A stretch of DNA of 18,960 nt from Armatimonadota bacterium (lineage in GTDB: Bacteria > Armatimonadota > Hebobacteria > CAIYQO01), in assembly GCA_022708765.1 (NCBI GenBank), contig JAKIYB010000019.1, positions 1 through 18,960 of the forward strand. The letters are read 5' to 3'. Of the stretch, positions 8,171 through 15,987 are shown piece by piece (position 1 is the first letter of the stretch; each line of letters opens with the position of its first letter). A model generated the notes under the pieces. The model made no database searches. It was given only the letters and a program-made list of their open reading frames with translations, and had not been told where the DNA came from. The position numbers and the translations under genes are program-made.

Positions 8171-8199
8171 ACTTGATATCGCAGATTACGATATCAAGT
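8171..8199. promoter_or_regulatory. Perfect 11-bp dyad, candidate operator of the ORF6N gene
   Basis: ACTTGATATCG (8171-8181) and CGATATCAAGT (8189-8199) are exact reverse complements with a 7-base spacer, ending 36 bp before the ATG at 8236. Position and symmetry suit an operator or an mRNA leader hairpin. It differs in sequence from the 8131-8157 palindrome, so two kinds of site precede this gene. Confidence 0.5.
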
Positions 8200-8235
8200 G
8201 GAACGCACAGCTTTGCCATGAAGAGGATAACCGCC

Positions 8236-8815
8236 ATGACGGACACGGCACTTGCTCCGATTGAGGAGATCGCTGCCACGATTCTGACTGTTCGCGGAAA
8301 GCGCGTGATGCTGGACAGTGACCTGGCTCTCTTGTATGGCGTGACAACCGGCCAGTTTAATCAAGCTGTTAAACGCAACCTTGATCGCTTTCCGACTGAT
8401 TTCATGTTCCATCTCACTCAGGAAGAGTATGACGCTCTAGGATCACAAATTGTTATCTTAAAGCCCGGGCGTGGACAGTACCGCAAGTATCTCCCCCTAT
8501 GTTTTTCCCGAATACGGCGCGGTGATGGCAGCCAGCATATTGAATTCCCCGCGCGCCGTGGAGGTGAGCGTGTTTGTCACGCGCGCCTTCGTCCAGCAGC
8601 GCGCAATACTTGCCGCGCACAGTGAGCTGGCACTGCAGGTAGCGAGTCTGGAGAAGAAGCTGCTGGCCGGGTTGCAGATTATCCGCGAGCATGATGACCG
8701 TCTGGATGCCAGCGAAGCACAGATCGAGGCGCTGATCGAAGCAATCCGCGCCTTGCAAACTCCACCGGCTGCGCCGCGACGGGCAATTGGTTTTCGCACG
8801 GGAGATGGTGAATGA
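8236..8815 (+). pseudogene. ORF6N-domain protein gene, interrupted by a +1 frameshift
   Basis: The first frame starts at the ATG at 8236 (GAGG at 8224-8227; earlier in-frame ATGs at 8167 and 8218). It encodes IEEIAATILTVRGKRVMLD, SDLALLYGV and KRNLDRFPTDFMFHLTQEE, the typical start of the ORF6N domain of phage antirepressor-like DNA-binding proteins. At a run of five C (8493-8497) the expected sequence continues one frame over: KYLP then YVFPEYGAVMAASILNS, RAFVQQR, a helical coiled segment and the family-typical C-terminal RAIGF, ending at 8815. Removing one C restores a 192-residue full-length protein. Without this correction the first frame runs to a stop at 8625 with unrelated residues. 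Either the gene is recently broken or the extra C is a sequencing error. Its stop overlaps the next ATG by four bases. Confidence 0.82.
8436..8462. repeat. Intragenic copy of the palindrome within the ORF6N gene
   Basis: Arms TCTAGGATCACA and TGTTATCTTAAA pair at 9 of 12 positions around AAT. The segment encodes the ALGSQIVILK stretch of the ORF6N domain, in the region that often reads LRSQ(F/I)VTS in relatives. It matches the upstream unit 8131-8157 at 22 of 27 positions. Confidence 0.5.
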
Positions 8816-9372
8816 CGGAAACCACGAGTCAGGATCGTTCAATCAGTATCCATATCCATCTCCGCCGCGCCCGCTTCTGGCTCATCCTCTTCATCATCGG
8901 CCTGGTGGTGAGCGGGCTCACCGCCTTTCCGCTGCGGTGGGAGGTGGGCATCCTCTATGACCTCACGCAGCGACTGCCGTGGTTGCCTGCCGGAACCGTG
9001 GCGTGGATTGCGCGGGTGCATGAGGGATTGAACGTGACCTACGCGCGCTATCCGTACATCGCCTACGGCACCGACTGGCTGGCCTTCGCCCACCTCGTCA
9101 TCGCCGTCGCCTTCCTCGGGCCGCTGCGCGATCCGGTGCGCAACGTGTGGGTGGTGCAGTTCGGCATGATCGCTTGCGCTGGCGTGCTGCCGTTGGCGCT
9201 CATCGCCGGACCGCTGCGCGGCATCCCCTTCGGCTGGCAGCTCATTGACTGCGCCTTCGGCGTGGTGGGGGTGGTGCCGCTGTGGCTGGCGTATCGGGCA
9301 ATCCGGCGCATGGAAACCCTCACCCTCATGGCGCAACCAGCATCACCGACGTCACCCCCGTCGGCAGGGTGA
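8812..9372 (+). CDS. Four-helix integral membrane protein, function unknown
   Basis: Encodes 186 residues. The ATG at 8812 overlaps the preceding stop in an ATGA arrangement, suggesting translational coupling with the ORF6N frame. Hydrophobic segments lie at about residues 22-40, 88-104, 112-133 and 142-162; the stretch from 43 to 85 is a polar and aromatic loop. RRARFWLILFIIGLVVSGL, YIAYGTDWLAFAHLVIAVA, FLGPLRDPVRN and GIPFGWQLIDCAFG look like the conserved core of a family of uncharacterised bacterial membrane proteins known best from Bacteroidota, with no established function. The C-terminal tail (about 20 residues rich in P, T and S) is coded by sequence that also encodes the end of the convergent lyase gene. 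No catalytic or transport motif is recognised. Confidence 0.83.
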   Translation: MTETTSQDRSISIHIHLRRARFWLILFIIGLVVSGLTAFPLRWEVGILYDLTQRLPWLPAGTVAWIARVHEGLNVTYARYPYIAYGTDWLAFAHLVIAVAFLGPLRDPVRNVWVVQFGMIACAGVLPLALIAGPLRGIPFGWQLIDCAFGVVGVVPLWLAYRAIRRMETLTLMAQPASPTSPPSAG

Positions 9373-12300
9373 CTGTCCAGCGGTTGCCTTCCTGCGCCAG
9401 CGCGAGACCGGGGACGGATTTCGCCGGCACCCAGGCGCCGGGGGCGGTGAAGGCGATGGCGCGCGGCTTGTCGGACGGCGGCGCTTCCACGGTGAGCACC
9501 TGGCCGACGCGCAGGCTGGTGGGGCCGTCGGCGGCGAGCGCGTACCCCTTCGGGTGGCGAATCTCGCCCGCGGCGGCGAGTGACAGCACCAGGCCGGTGG
9601 GGCGGTCCTGCACGGAGGCGGCCTCGCCGCGGAAGGCAATGCCCTCTGCTTCCGCCGTCGCCTCCCCATCGGCCAGGAAGACGTAATCGGTGCCGAAAGC
9701 GCCCTTCACCTTGATGATTTTGCCCTCGCCGAGGGTGGTGAAAGCGGGCGCGGCCTCCCCGCGCAGCCGCGGGAAGAGCGCGACGAAGTAGGCGCCGTCG
9801 GTGGGAAGCTGCAGGTGCAGCAGGTCCTGATACTCGCTGTATTTATCGTAGTAGGTGTGTCCCCAGCGCAGGGTGTGGCGCGGGGTGTTCGTCGGGGCGG
9901 CGATGTAATACTCCACATCCACGCCGCACTGCCCAACGGCGGTGAAGCGGCTGCCGCGTATCTCCCGCGCGTCCATCGCCTTATTACCGGGCTTGTCGGC
10001 AAGGAAGGCAGCCAGGTCTTTCACCTCTTCCGGCGTGCCGATCTTCTCGGAGAGCGTCCAGAACTGCCACATCGTCGGCTGCCCCCCGGTCACGGTGTCG
10101 CGCAGCACCAGGTAGTTCACTCCGCGCTCGTCGCGGTCCTTGATGAAGAGGGCGCGTCGCGTCCAGTCCACCGGCGGCTTGCCGGGGTTGGGCGCGGGCG
10201 GCCATTTGGGCAGTACATCGGTGTGCGTCTGGTCGGGGTGCCACAGCTTCACCGGCGTCTCCATGCGCATCGTCGCCGCCAGATAGTCCTGCCGGGAGAG
10301 CGGCGCCAAGGCGGTCAGCGCTATCGGGCCCTTGTACATGAAGCGCGCCTTGCGCTCGGCCAGCGCGCCCACTTCGCGGGCGGGCAGCACGCGGCTGATG
10401 AGGATTTCTTCCCGTTCGGCGTAGCCGTGCCCGGCGAAGCGCACGCTGATGGGCGCGCCTTTCGCCCAGATGGCGGCGAAGGCGCCGCTCTCCGAGTAAT
10501 AGCAGGTATAGCCCTTGGGCTCCATGATGAAGTTGAGGTAATATTCCCGCGGCGTGCCCACGCCCTGGCGCAGCAAAGCCCCCATCCACGGGAAGTGTTC
10601 GGTACCCCATGGCGGCGTTTCCGCCGGCAGTGTGGGGTCCATATACAACTGTTCCAAGCCGCCCATGCGGTCACTGAGGTAGCCGGTGGATTGCCCGGCG
10701 CGCAGCCAGTGCCACTGCATGATGCGCGAGAAGGCCGGATCGTCCGTCGCCAGCGCCTTCGCCATCATTCCGGAGAGGCCGCTCTGGTGATAGGCGGGGC
10801 CGCGGCCGGAGGGCGGTGAACCGACGAGTGCTGCGGTGCCCGGCTTCGCGAAGCGCGGGTCGGGCGGGGTATACTGCTTCGTCAGGTAGAGCATCAGCCG
10901 CTGGAGGCGCGTGTCGCGAGTGTAGTCCTTGATGCCGGCGTTTTTCGCCGCTACCGCGTAGACCACCAGCATTGCGGCGGACACCTCGGCGTAATTCGCC
11001 ATGCTTTCCGGCCACTCGCCGTTCGGGCCGACGCTGGTGTTCAGCCACTCCTCCATCATCGCCAGCGCGGGCGCCGACCACGCTTTCGCCATCGGGTGGT
11101 CGGGGATGGTGGCGGCGAGCATTCCCTGGTTCAGCACATGCGCCACCGTCATGTTCTGATTGCCGCTGGCGAAGCCGCGCTCGTACGACCAGTTGCTCGG
11201 GTCGCAGCAGGCGTAGGCGAGGTAAGCCATCTGCGCGCGGAAAACCCGGCGCTCCTTGGCGGAGATGAGATCGCTGTCAATGAGCGCGTCATACATGCCG
11301 GCAAGCTGGCTGGCGCTGCGCATACGGTCAAAATTGCCGAGTTGCCCCAGGTAGATGCGCAGACGCTCCACGAGATTTACTTTCTCGGCGATAATGGGAG
11401 AACCGGTGAGCAGATAAGCCAGCAGGGGATTGGGATCGCGATAGGTCGGCAGATCAATGTATTGATACACCCGGGCGTAATTCAGCAGATCATCGAGGCG
11501 CTGGCCGTCCAGCGGTTGCGCCTGAATACGCGCCAGGTCCTGTTTGTTCAGGAAGACGCGCGGATGACTGCCTTCGTCGCCGGGCCAGTCCAGCACCAGG
11601 TCTTTGACGCGGTCCAGTGGCCAGATGCCTTCGGGACAGCCGTTGAGGAAAGCCTCGCGGCGTTCCCAGCGCGGTTTTTCGAATGGACCGCCAAAGGTCC
11701 AGTAGCGGTCGCCCAGGTTCGTGTTGACGCGAAAAAAGATCTCCCCGCGCTCGTCCTTCTCCAGCGGCAGCCACTTGCGTCCGTTCCATGCCCCGCCGGG
11801 GGCGCCGGGCTGCTCCCAACGTTCGGGATAGAGGCTGGAAATGCCGAGGATGGCGCCCTTCACCGGGGTGGAGAAGTTGAACCAGGACTGCTGCTGTTGA
11901 TTCCACCAGCCCGCCCAGGCGAGAAGTGAGATGAGCGTGCCGGGCTTTTCCGCCGTCAGGTCGAAATCCTGCAGGTCGCGCGCCAGGTTGCCGTAACGGT
12001 CCTTTTGAATCGTGCCCCAGCGCAGCGTGTAGGACTGATGCACGAGCGTCTGCAACGACAGGCGGTCAATCCCGCGATTCATCAGCCACAACCAGCCGTT
12101 CTTCGCGGCGATGTCGCGCTCATATTTCTCGCGATCCTCCGTCTTGATGCCGGGTGGCGGCGCGCTGTGCGTCTCCCAGATGGCGCGGCTGTTGCGGGCG
12201 GCAAGCTGCACGACGGTCTCCAGCGTTGCACCGTCTTCGTATTCCTCACGGATGCTGACGCGACCGACCACCGGGCCGCTTTCAGTAACGCGCGCGCTGA

Positions 12301-12841
12301 AGCGCCGGATTTTCCGCGCGCCGTAGCGCGCGCTGCCGCCGAACCACGCCCCGTCCGCCAGGCGCATGGCCATCACCGGACCGGGGATGCCGGCGGCGTT
12401 CGCGGGAGGATCATATGCCTGCTCGCCGAGGGGCAGCTTGACGCCAAACTTGCCGTTGCTCAGCTCGACGAAATCTTTGCCGGTGGTAATGCGCAAGTCG
12501 GTGTCGGCAGAGAGACCCGTCGCGGGGGCTTTATCATACCGCAGGATGTAGATGTCCGTCGCCAGCGGCGCAAGGTCGGTGACGAAAGCCACCCGCGCCG
12601 ACTTCACGAACGCCGTGCCGGGCCAGAGTTCCACCTCGATGAGCTGCACGGGCAGCGGGCCTTTCGGTCCCACCAGCGTTACCGACGCGGGGTGGCAGGC
12701 GCCTTTCGGCGCGGTGAAGGGGAAGGTGACCAGCTCATCAGTCCATGTCACGCGCAATTGCTCGCGCAACGTAAAACGCTGTTCGCCGGCATGGGCAGCC
12801 AGCATCAGCAGCAAACCAAGCAGCACGGCGACACTCCGCAT
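9326..12841 (-). CDS. Very large secreted heparinase II/III-like protein
   Basis: Encodes 1171 residues. The start at 12841 has AAGGAG at good spacing and gives a signal peptide (MRSVAVLLGLLLMLAAHA). Residues about 20-420 form a beta-rich N-terminal module of unclear family. HPRVFLNKQDLARI (426-439) parallels HPRILLTPGDIPDL of the 1793-4327 lyase and introduces a helical, toroid-like region (about 440-750) containing NWSYERGFASGNQNM and WPESMANYAEVSAAM. The remaining approximately 400 residues (for example YYSESGAFAAIWAKG and DWTRRALFIKDRDERGVNY) suit a heparinase II/III beta-sandwich plus a C-terminal domain. Catalytic residues cannot be assigned with confidence. A periplasmic or extracellular polysaccharide lyase is likely. 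Its 3' end overlaps the membrane-protein gene by 47 bp, and an insertion sequence ends 80 bp upstream of its start. Confidence 0.8.
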   Translation of the reverse strand: MRSVAVLLGLLLMLAAHAGEQRFTLREQLRVTWTDELVTFPFTAPKGACHPASVTLVGPKGPLPVQLIEVELWPGTAFVKSARVAFVTDLAPLATDIYILRYDKAPATGLSADTDLRITTGKDFVELSNGKFGVKLPLGEQAYDPPANAAGIPGPVMAMRLADGAWFGGSARYGARKIRRFSARVTESGPVVGRVSIREEYEDGATLETVVQLAARNSRAIWETHSAPPPGIKTEDREKYERDIAAKNGWLWLMNRGIDRLSLQTLVHQSYTLRWGTIQKDRYGNLARDLQDFDLTAEKPGTLISLLAWAGWWNQQQQSWFNFSTPVKGAILGISSLYPERWEQPGAPGGAWNGRKWLPLEKDERGEIFFRVNTNLGDRYWTFGGPFEKPRWERREAFLNGCPEGIWPLDRVKDLVLDWPGDEGSHPRVFLNKQDLARIQAQPLDGQRLDDLLNYARVYQYIDLPTYRDPNPLLAYLLTGSPIIAEKVNLVERLRIYLGQLGNFDRMRSASQLAGMYDALIDSDLISAKERRVFRAQMAYLAYACCDPSNWSYERGFASGNQNMTVAHVLNQGMLAATIPDHPMAKAWSAPALAMMEEWLNTSVGPNGEWPESMANYAEVSAAMLVVYAVAAKNAGIKDYTRDTRLQRLMLYLTKQYTPPDPRFAKPGTAALVGSPPSGRGPAYHQSGLSGMMAKALATDDPAFSRIMQWHWLRAGQSTGYLSDRMGGLEQLYMDPTLPAETPPWGTEHFPWMGALLRQGVGTPREYYLNFIMEPKGYTCYYSESGAFAAIWAKGAPISVRFAGHGYAEREEILISRVLPAREVGALAERKARFMYKGPIALTALAPLSRQDYLAATMRMETPVKLWHPDQTHTDVLPKWPPAPNPGKPPVDWTRRALFIKDRDERGVNYLVLRDTVTGGQPTMWQFWTLSEKIGTPEEVKDLAAFLADKPGNKAMDAREIRGSRFTAVGQCGVDVEYYIAAPTNTPRHTLRWGHTYYDKYSEYQDLLHLQLPTDGAYFVALFPRLRGEAAPAFTTLGEGKIIKVKGAFGTDYVFLADGEATAEAEGIAFRGEAASVQDRPTGLVLSLAAAGEIRHPKGYALAADGPTSLRVGQVLTVEAPPSDKPRAIAFTAPGAWVPAKSVPGLALAQEGNRWTVTLPTGVTSVMLVAP

Positions 12842-12921
12842 GGCAGGCTCCTTTCGGACGCACGGGTTTGCCAGTTCACTTCGTGCTTGCGCATGAAAAG
12901 TCCTGCCGGTGATACGATATA

Positions 12922-12945
12922 GGGTGCACGCAAATATTGTTGGGC
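12922..12945 (+). repeat. Terminal inverted repeat of the insertion sequence (left end in window)
   Basis: Outer sequence GGGTGCACGCAAATATTG; it mismatches the other end only at positions 16 and 23 of 24. It lies directly beside the transposase stop at 12947, on the transposase 3' side. Confidence 0.88.
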
Positions 12946-12946
12946 C

Positions 12947-14373
12947 TCACCCCAAGGCAAACGCCCCCCGGATGATGCGAGCCGCCTCCTGCTGACTTAC
13001 GCCTGCCGGCCGCGCGGTCGCGACCCGACGGGGCGCATGGGGAGCGGTATTCAGGTACGGGCGCGCCACCTGCGGGCGCAAGGACGGGACCCCTGACGGG
13101 GGGCGCGGCGGAGCCAACGCCGCCGTTTTCGCCTGCGCACAGGCCAGGGCGAAGTCGCCGTTGAGCACCGCGCACCGAGCATTGAGCACCCTTTGCAGAT
13201 GGGGCGGGTTCCACCGCATCCCCGGCCCCTTCGCCCGCGCCTGCACCACCGTCTTGATGGCCGACTCGATGCGCCCGCTGCCACACGGGTACCCGCGCTG
13301 CCGGGCTTCCGCGTAGTCCACGCGGGCACGGTTGTGCCACAGATAGATGAAGCACGACCGCACGGCGTCCCGGATGTCCGCCGGGAGATCCGACTGGCGC
13401 AGCAGCCCGATGAGCGCGCGCAGGGTCTCCTGCGGGCCCCGCTCCCAGAGCGCCGTGGCCTGCGCGTCCCGCCATGTCGCCCCGTCCGGCAGGCGCGCCG
13501 CCACGGCATCCAGGTGCTGCAGCAAGTGGTACCAGTCGAGGAGTTGGAACGCGTCCGGGAACAGCCGATCCAGCAGGTTCCAGATGGGCCGCGCCCCGTC
13601 CGCGAGACAGAGGATCTCGCGGGCCCGGCCCAGCCCTTCCGGGGCGGCCAGGGCCAGCAGCACGTCGTCATGGTCGGCCCACGGCCCCTGCACCACCGCG
13701 TGGCGCGGCGGCTGGTCGACGCCGTCCTCCCGGCGATAGACCAGCATCCCTTTGACCTCCTGCCAGTGGGCGGGGCGCATATGCACCATGCCGCCATCAC
13801 ATTGGATCACGAGCAGATCGGGCGTGGGCGGCGTGGCGGGCGGGTCGGGGAGGATGTAGGCGTCCCCGACCGCCTCGGTGAAGGTTTCCAGGGCGCGGGC
13901 GGACACCTGGATGGGGGTGAGGGTGGCGAGGAGGTCGGCGGCCTGGGCAAAGGAGGGCACGAGCGCGCCGACGAGGGCCGCCGCCGCGCGCACGCCCCAG
14001 GAGGCGTTGCCGGGCGGGAGTTCCCAGGCGGTATCGGCCGGAGCGCACGTCTGCCCGCACGCGGGACAGCGCCAGTAGGAACGCGTGAGCTGCACCTCCC
14101 CCTGCTGGCAGGTTAGCGTGCGCGGTCGCTCCCCGTGACGGTGGCAGGCGTGCCCACACGAACAGAGCGGCGCCCTCCCTTTTCCGCCGACGGCGCGGGA
14201 GACGCCCCGTGGAGCAGCCCCTCGATCAATTCCGGCCCAAGGCTGCGAAAGAGGTCGGTGACAACCTCCTCGGCGCGGGCGAGGGTCGGCGCGCCGTCGG
14301 CAAACTGGGCGTGGGCGAGGGCGAGCAACGGCTGGACGGCCGCGGGAGCGAGACGGGAACGACGAGAGCGCAT
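12947..14373 (-). CDS. ISKra4-type DDE transposase, apparently made by -1 frameshifting
   Basis: Frame A begins at the ATG at 14373 (AAAGGA seven bases upstream) and encodes a helical N-terminal part (LARAEEVVTDLFRSLGPELI). At codons 65-66 the heptamer A AAG GGA (14176-14182) allows a -1 slip into frame B, which continues open to 12947. The joined product would be 475 residues, normal for the family. Frame B shows a zinc-binding region (CSCGHAC...CPACGQTC) and the DDE residues: IQCDGG (D193), CLADGA (D259) and GSGRIESAIK (E370), followed by VVQARAKGPGMRWNPPHLQ, hallmarks of this transposase group. Without the slip, frame A ends at 14113 with a short peptide. A plain inactivating frameshift is the alternative. 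Frame B alone is open back to 14443, but its N-terminal residues look non-native. Confidence 0.8.
14176..14182 (-). other. Putative -1 ribosomal frameshift site A AAG GGA
   Basis: The minus-strand heptamer fits X XXY YYZ with the zero frame set by the ATG at 14373: AAG is codon 65 and GGA codon 66. Slipping back one base re-pairs on AAA and GGG and enters the frame that holds the zinc and DDE motifs. GGGCG and CGCCT a little downstream could form part of a stimulatory stem; this is weak evidence. Confidence 0.5.
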
Positions 14374-14453
14374 GGGGCAATCCTTTCTGGGTCCGAGGGA
14401 CACTCCACCCTACCCCAAAGGCCGGTCCGTTGCACCAAACCAAGCCTGATGCC

Positions 14454-14477
14454 GGCCAACATTATTTGCGTGCACCC
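14454..14477 (-). repeat. Terminal inverted repeat of the insertion sequence (right end in window)
   Basis: Read inward on the minus strand it starts GGGTGCACGCAAATAATG, matching the other end at 22 of 24 positions. It lies 80 bp upstream of the transposase ATG. Confidence 0.88.
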
Positions 14478-14531
14478 AGCTGTTCGGGTGAGGTAAAGGC
14501 TGTGATCATTATTGCTCCCGGCTCTCATCAT

Positions 14532-14582
14532 CTCTCCACTCCAGCCCTGCTTCCTGAAGGGGAGGAGGGCTGGGGAGGAGAG
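14532..14582. repeat. Large intergenic hairpin repeat (copy B)
   Basis: Arms CTCTCCACTCCAGCCCT (14532-14548) and AGGGCTGGGGAGGAGAG (14566-14582) pair at 15 of 17 positions around a 17-base centre containing TTCCTGAAGG. It is related to the 5906-5946 element in the opposite orientation. It occupies the space between the insertion sequence and the permease stop, and could act as a 3'-end hairpin for the permease transcript. The rest of 14478-14645 shows nothing else recognisable. Confidence 0.6.
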
Positions 14583-14645
14583 GTCACGCTCCAGGCGGTG
14601 AAGATAATAGGTATGCCTCTTAGCTTTTTCGCGCACTCGAAATCG

Positions 14646-15959
14646 CTATTTCACCAATACTTTCAGCGCCAGATGCACCATCACCACCACTGCGGCTACG
14701 ACGGCTGCCGGGCCAATAAGGGGCGGCAGGGTGCGGTGGAGGCGGGTGTTGAAGTGTTCGTTGGTGACGAGCAGGCAGACATGGACGGGGGAGAGCATCA
14801 TGCCCAGGTAGCCGAAGCCGTAGGCGAGGGCGGCGGTGCTGAGCAGGCTGCCGAAGGCGGGGTTGGGACCGAGCAGGCTGATGACGATGGGAAAACTGGC
14901 GCCGACGAAACCAAAGGCGACGCCCATGGTGAAACCGCTGATGAAGGGGATGAGGATCGTGACCGCCCACAGTGGGATGCCCCACGCGTGCAGTTCGGCG
15001 TCCATCACGCCCATCAGCGTGCCGCCGGGCAGTTTCGCGTTGATAAAGGCGCCGTAAATCTGCATGGCGGCGATGATGCCGGCCATAATGAAGGTTTTCG
15101 GGGAGAGCAGGATTTTTCGCCATACGGCGCGCGGCAGCGGACGCTGGCGCTGCAGCACGAGAATGGCCGCCAGCACGCCCAATCCCATGGGAATGAAGTC
15201 GCTCATGTGGGTCAGCGTCATGACGCGACCGAGCGCGGCGTACCCCACCCGCACCAGCGCGTAGCCGATGACCACCACGATGATGGGGGTGAGTAGGCGT
15301 GGCAGGGAATCGCGCGGAGCTTCGCCGCACTCCTCGGCGATAGCCTCCGCCGGATGCACCCGCCGAAGCAGAAAGAGGTAACCCGCGCCCAGGCAGGCGG
15401 CGGTGAGGGGCAGGCCGTAGAGCATGACCTGCCAGACGGCGAGGCCGCTGAGCTGCATGGTGAGCAGGACGCCGGGGTACAGGGGCCACCAGCATTCCCA
15501 GATATGGCGGAACCAGTAGTTGATCTGTGTTTTCAGGTCGGGGAGAATGGCGCCGTCGGGGTCGCAGCCGTCTACCAGCGGGGCGGAGAAGACCGCGCCG
15601 CCGGGCATGGGCAGAAAACCGATGAGCGCGGGCAGCGCGGCAAGGGCGGTACGATGGGTGAAGCGCCGCCGCACGGCGCCCACCAGGTCGCGCATGGAGC
15701 CGGTGGCATCCATCTGGTTGCTGAGGCCCATGACCAGATAGACGATGCAGAAGAGCAGCAGGCTGGTGGGCGAAATGAGCGTGGCGAGCGCGATGAATGC
15801 CGTCGTCCCCAGCCCGTGGCCCGTCCACAGCGCCAGCGCCAGCGCGCCGACGAGGATGGCGGCCAGCAGCGGCGCGCGCAGCAGATTCACAATCAGAATG
15901 ATCGCCAGCGAGCCAAGGACTTTGACGAGTGCCGGGGCCGCGAGGAGTGCTTCGAGCAT
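14646..15959 (-). CDS. DUF401-family integral membrane permease
   Basis: Encodes 437 very hydrophobic residues with about ten to twelve predicted membrane helices. The motif ALIGFLPMPGGAVFSAPLVD, with NYWFRHIWECWWPLYPG shortly after, is characteristic of the DUF401 family, a group of putative permeases related to the gluconate/anion transporter type folds. ISGFTMGVAFGFVGASFPI in the C-terminal half resembles the second pseudo-symmetric repeat with its re-entrant segment. Substrate unknown; an organic anion is a guess. The start at 15959 has no strong ribosome-binding site. The gene lies downstream of the cyclophilin fusion on the same strand, separated by 77 bp containing a strong hairpin, so co-transcription is uncertain. 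Confidence 0.88.
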   Translation of the reverse strand: MLEALLAAPALVKVLGSLAIILIVNLLRAPLLAAILVGALALALWTGHGLGTTAFIALATLISPTSLLLFCIVYLVMGLSNQMDATGSMRDLVGAVRRRFTHRTALAALPALIGFLPMPGGAVFSAPLVDGCDPDGAILPDLKTQINYWFRHIWECWWPLYPGVLLTMQLSGLAVWQVMLYGLPLTAACLGAGYLFLLRRVHPAEAIAEECGEAPRDSLPRLLTPIIVVVIGYALVRVGYAALGRVMTLTHMSDFIPMGLGVLAAILVLQRQRPLPRAVWRKILLSPKTFIMAGIIAAMQIYGAFINAKLPGGTLMGVMDAELHAWGIPLWAVTILIPFISGFTMGVAFGFVGASFPIVISLLGPNPAFGSLLSTAALAYGFGYLGMMLSPVHVCLLVTNEHFNTRLHRTLPPLIGPAAVVAAVVVMVHLALKVLVK

Positions 15960-15987
15960 GACGGCTTATTGTAGCAGGTTATTGAGT

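Larger units (their letters stand above)
12922..14477 (-). mobile_element. Complete ISKra4-family-like insertion sequence, 1556 bp
   Basis: Bounded by 24-bp terminal inverted repeats matching at 22 of 24 positions, each starting GGGTGCACGCAAATA at the outer edge. It contains a single transposase gene on the minus strand. No convincing target-site duplication is seen: the left flank ends ..CGATATA and the right flank begins AGCTGTTCG. The family assignment rests on the transposase motifs. The element lies in front of the large lyase gene and is read in the same direction, so it may have displaced or altered that gene's promoter. Confidence 0.85.

Noticed and set aside
14430..15296. A plus-strand frame rich in His and Gly opposite the permease
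   Set aside because: It begins inside the IS terminal repeat and mirrors the permease codons; no motif supports it.
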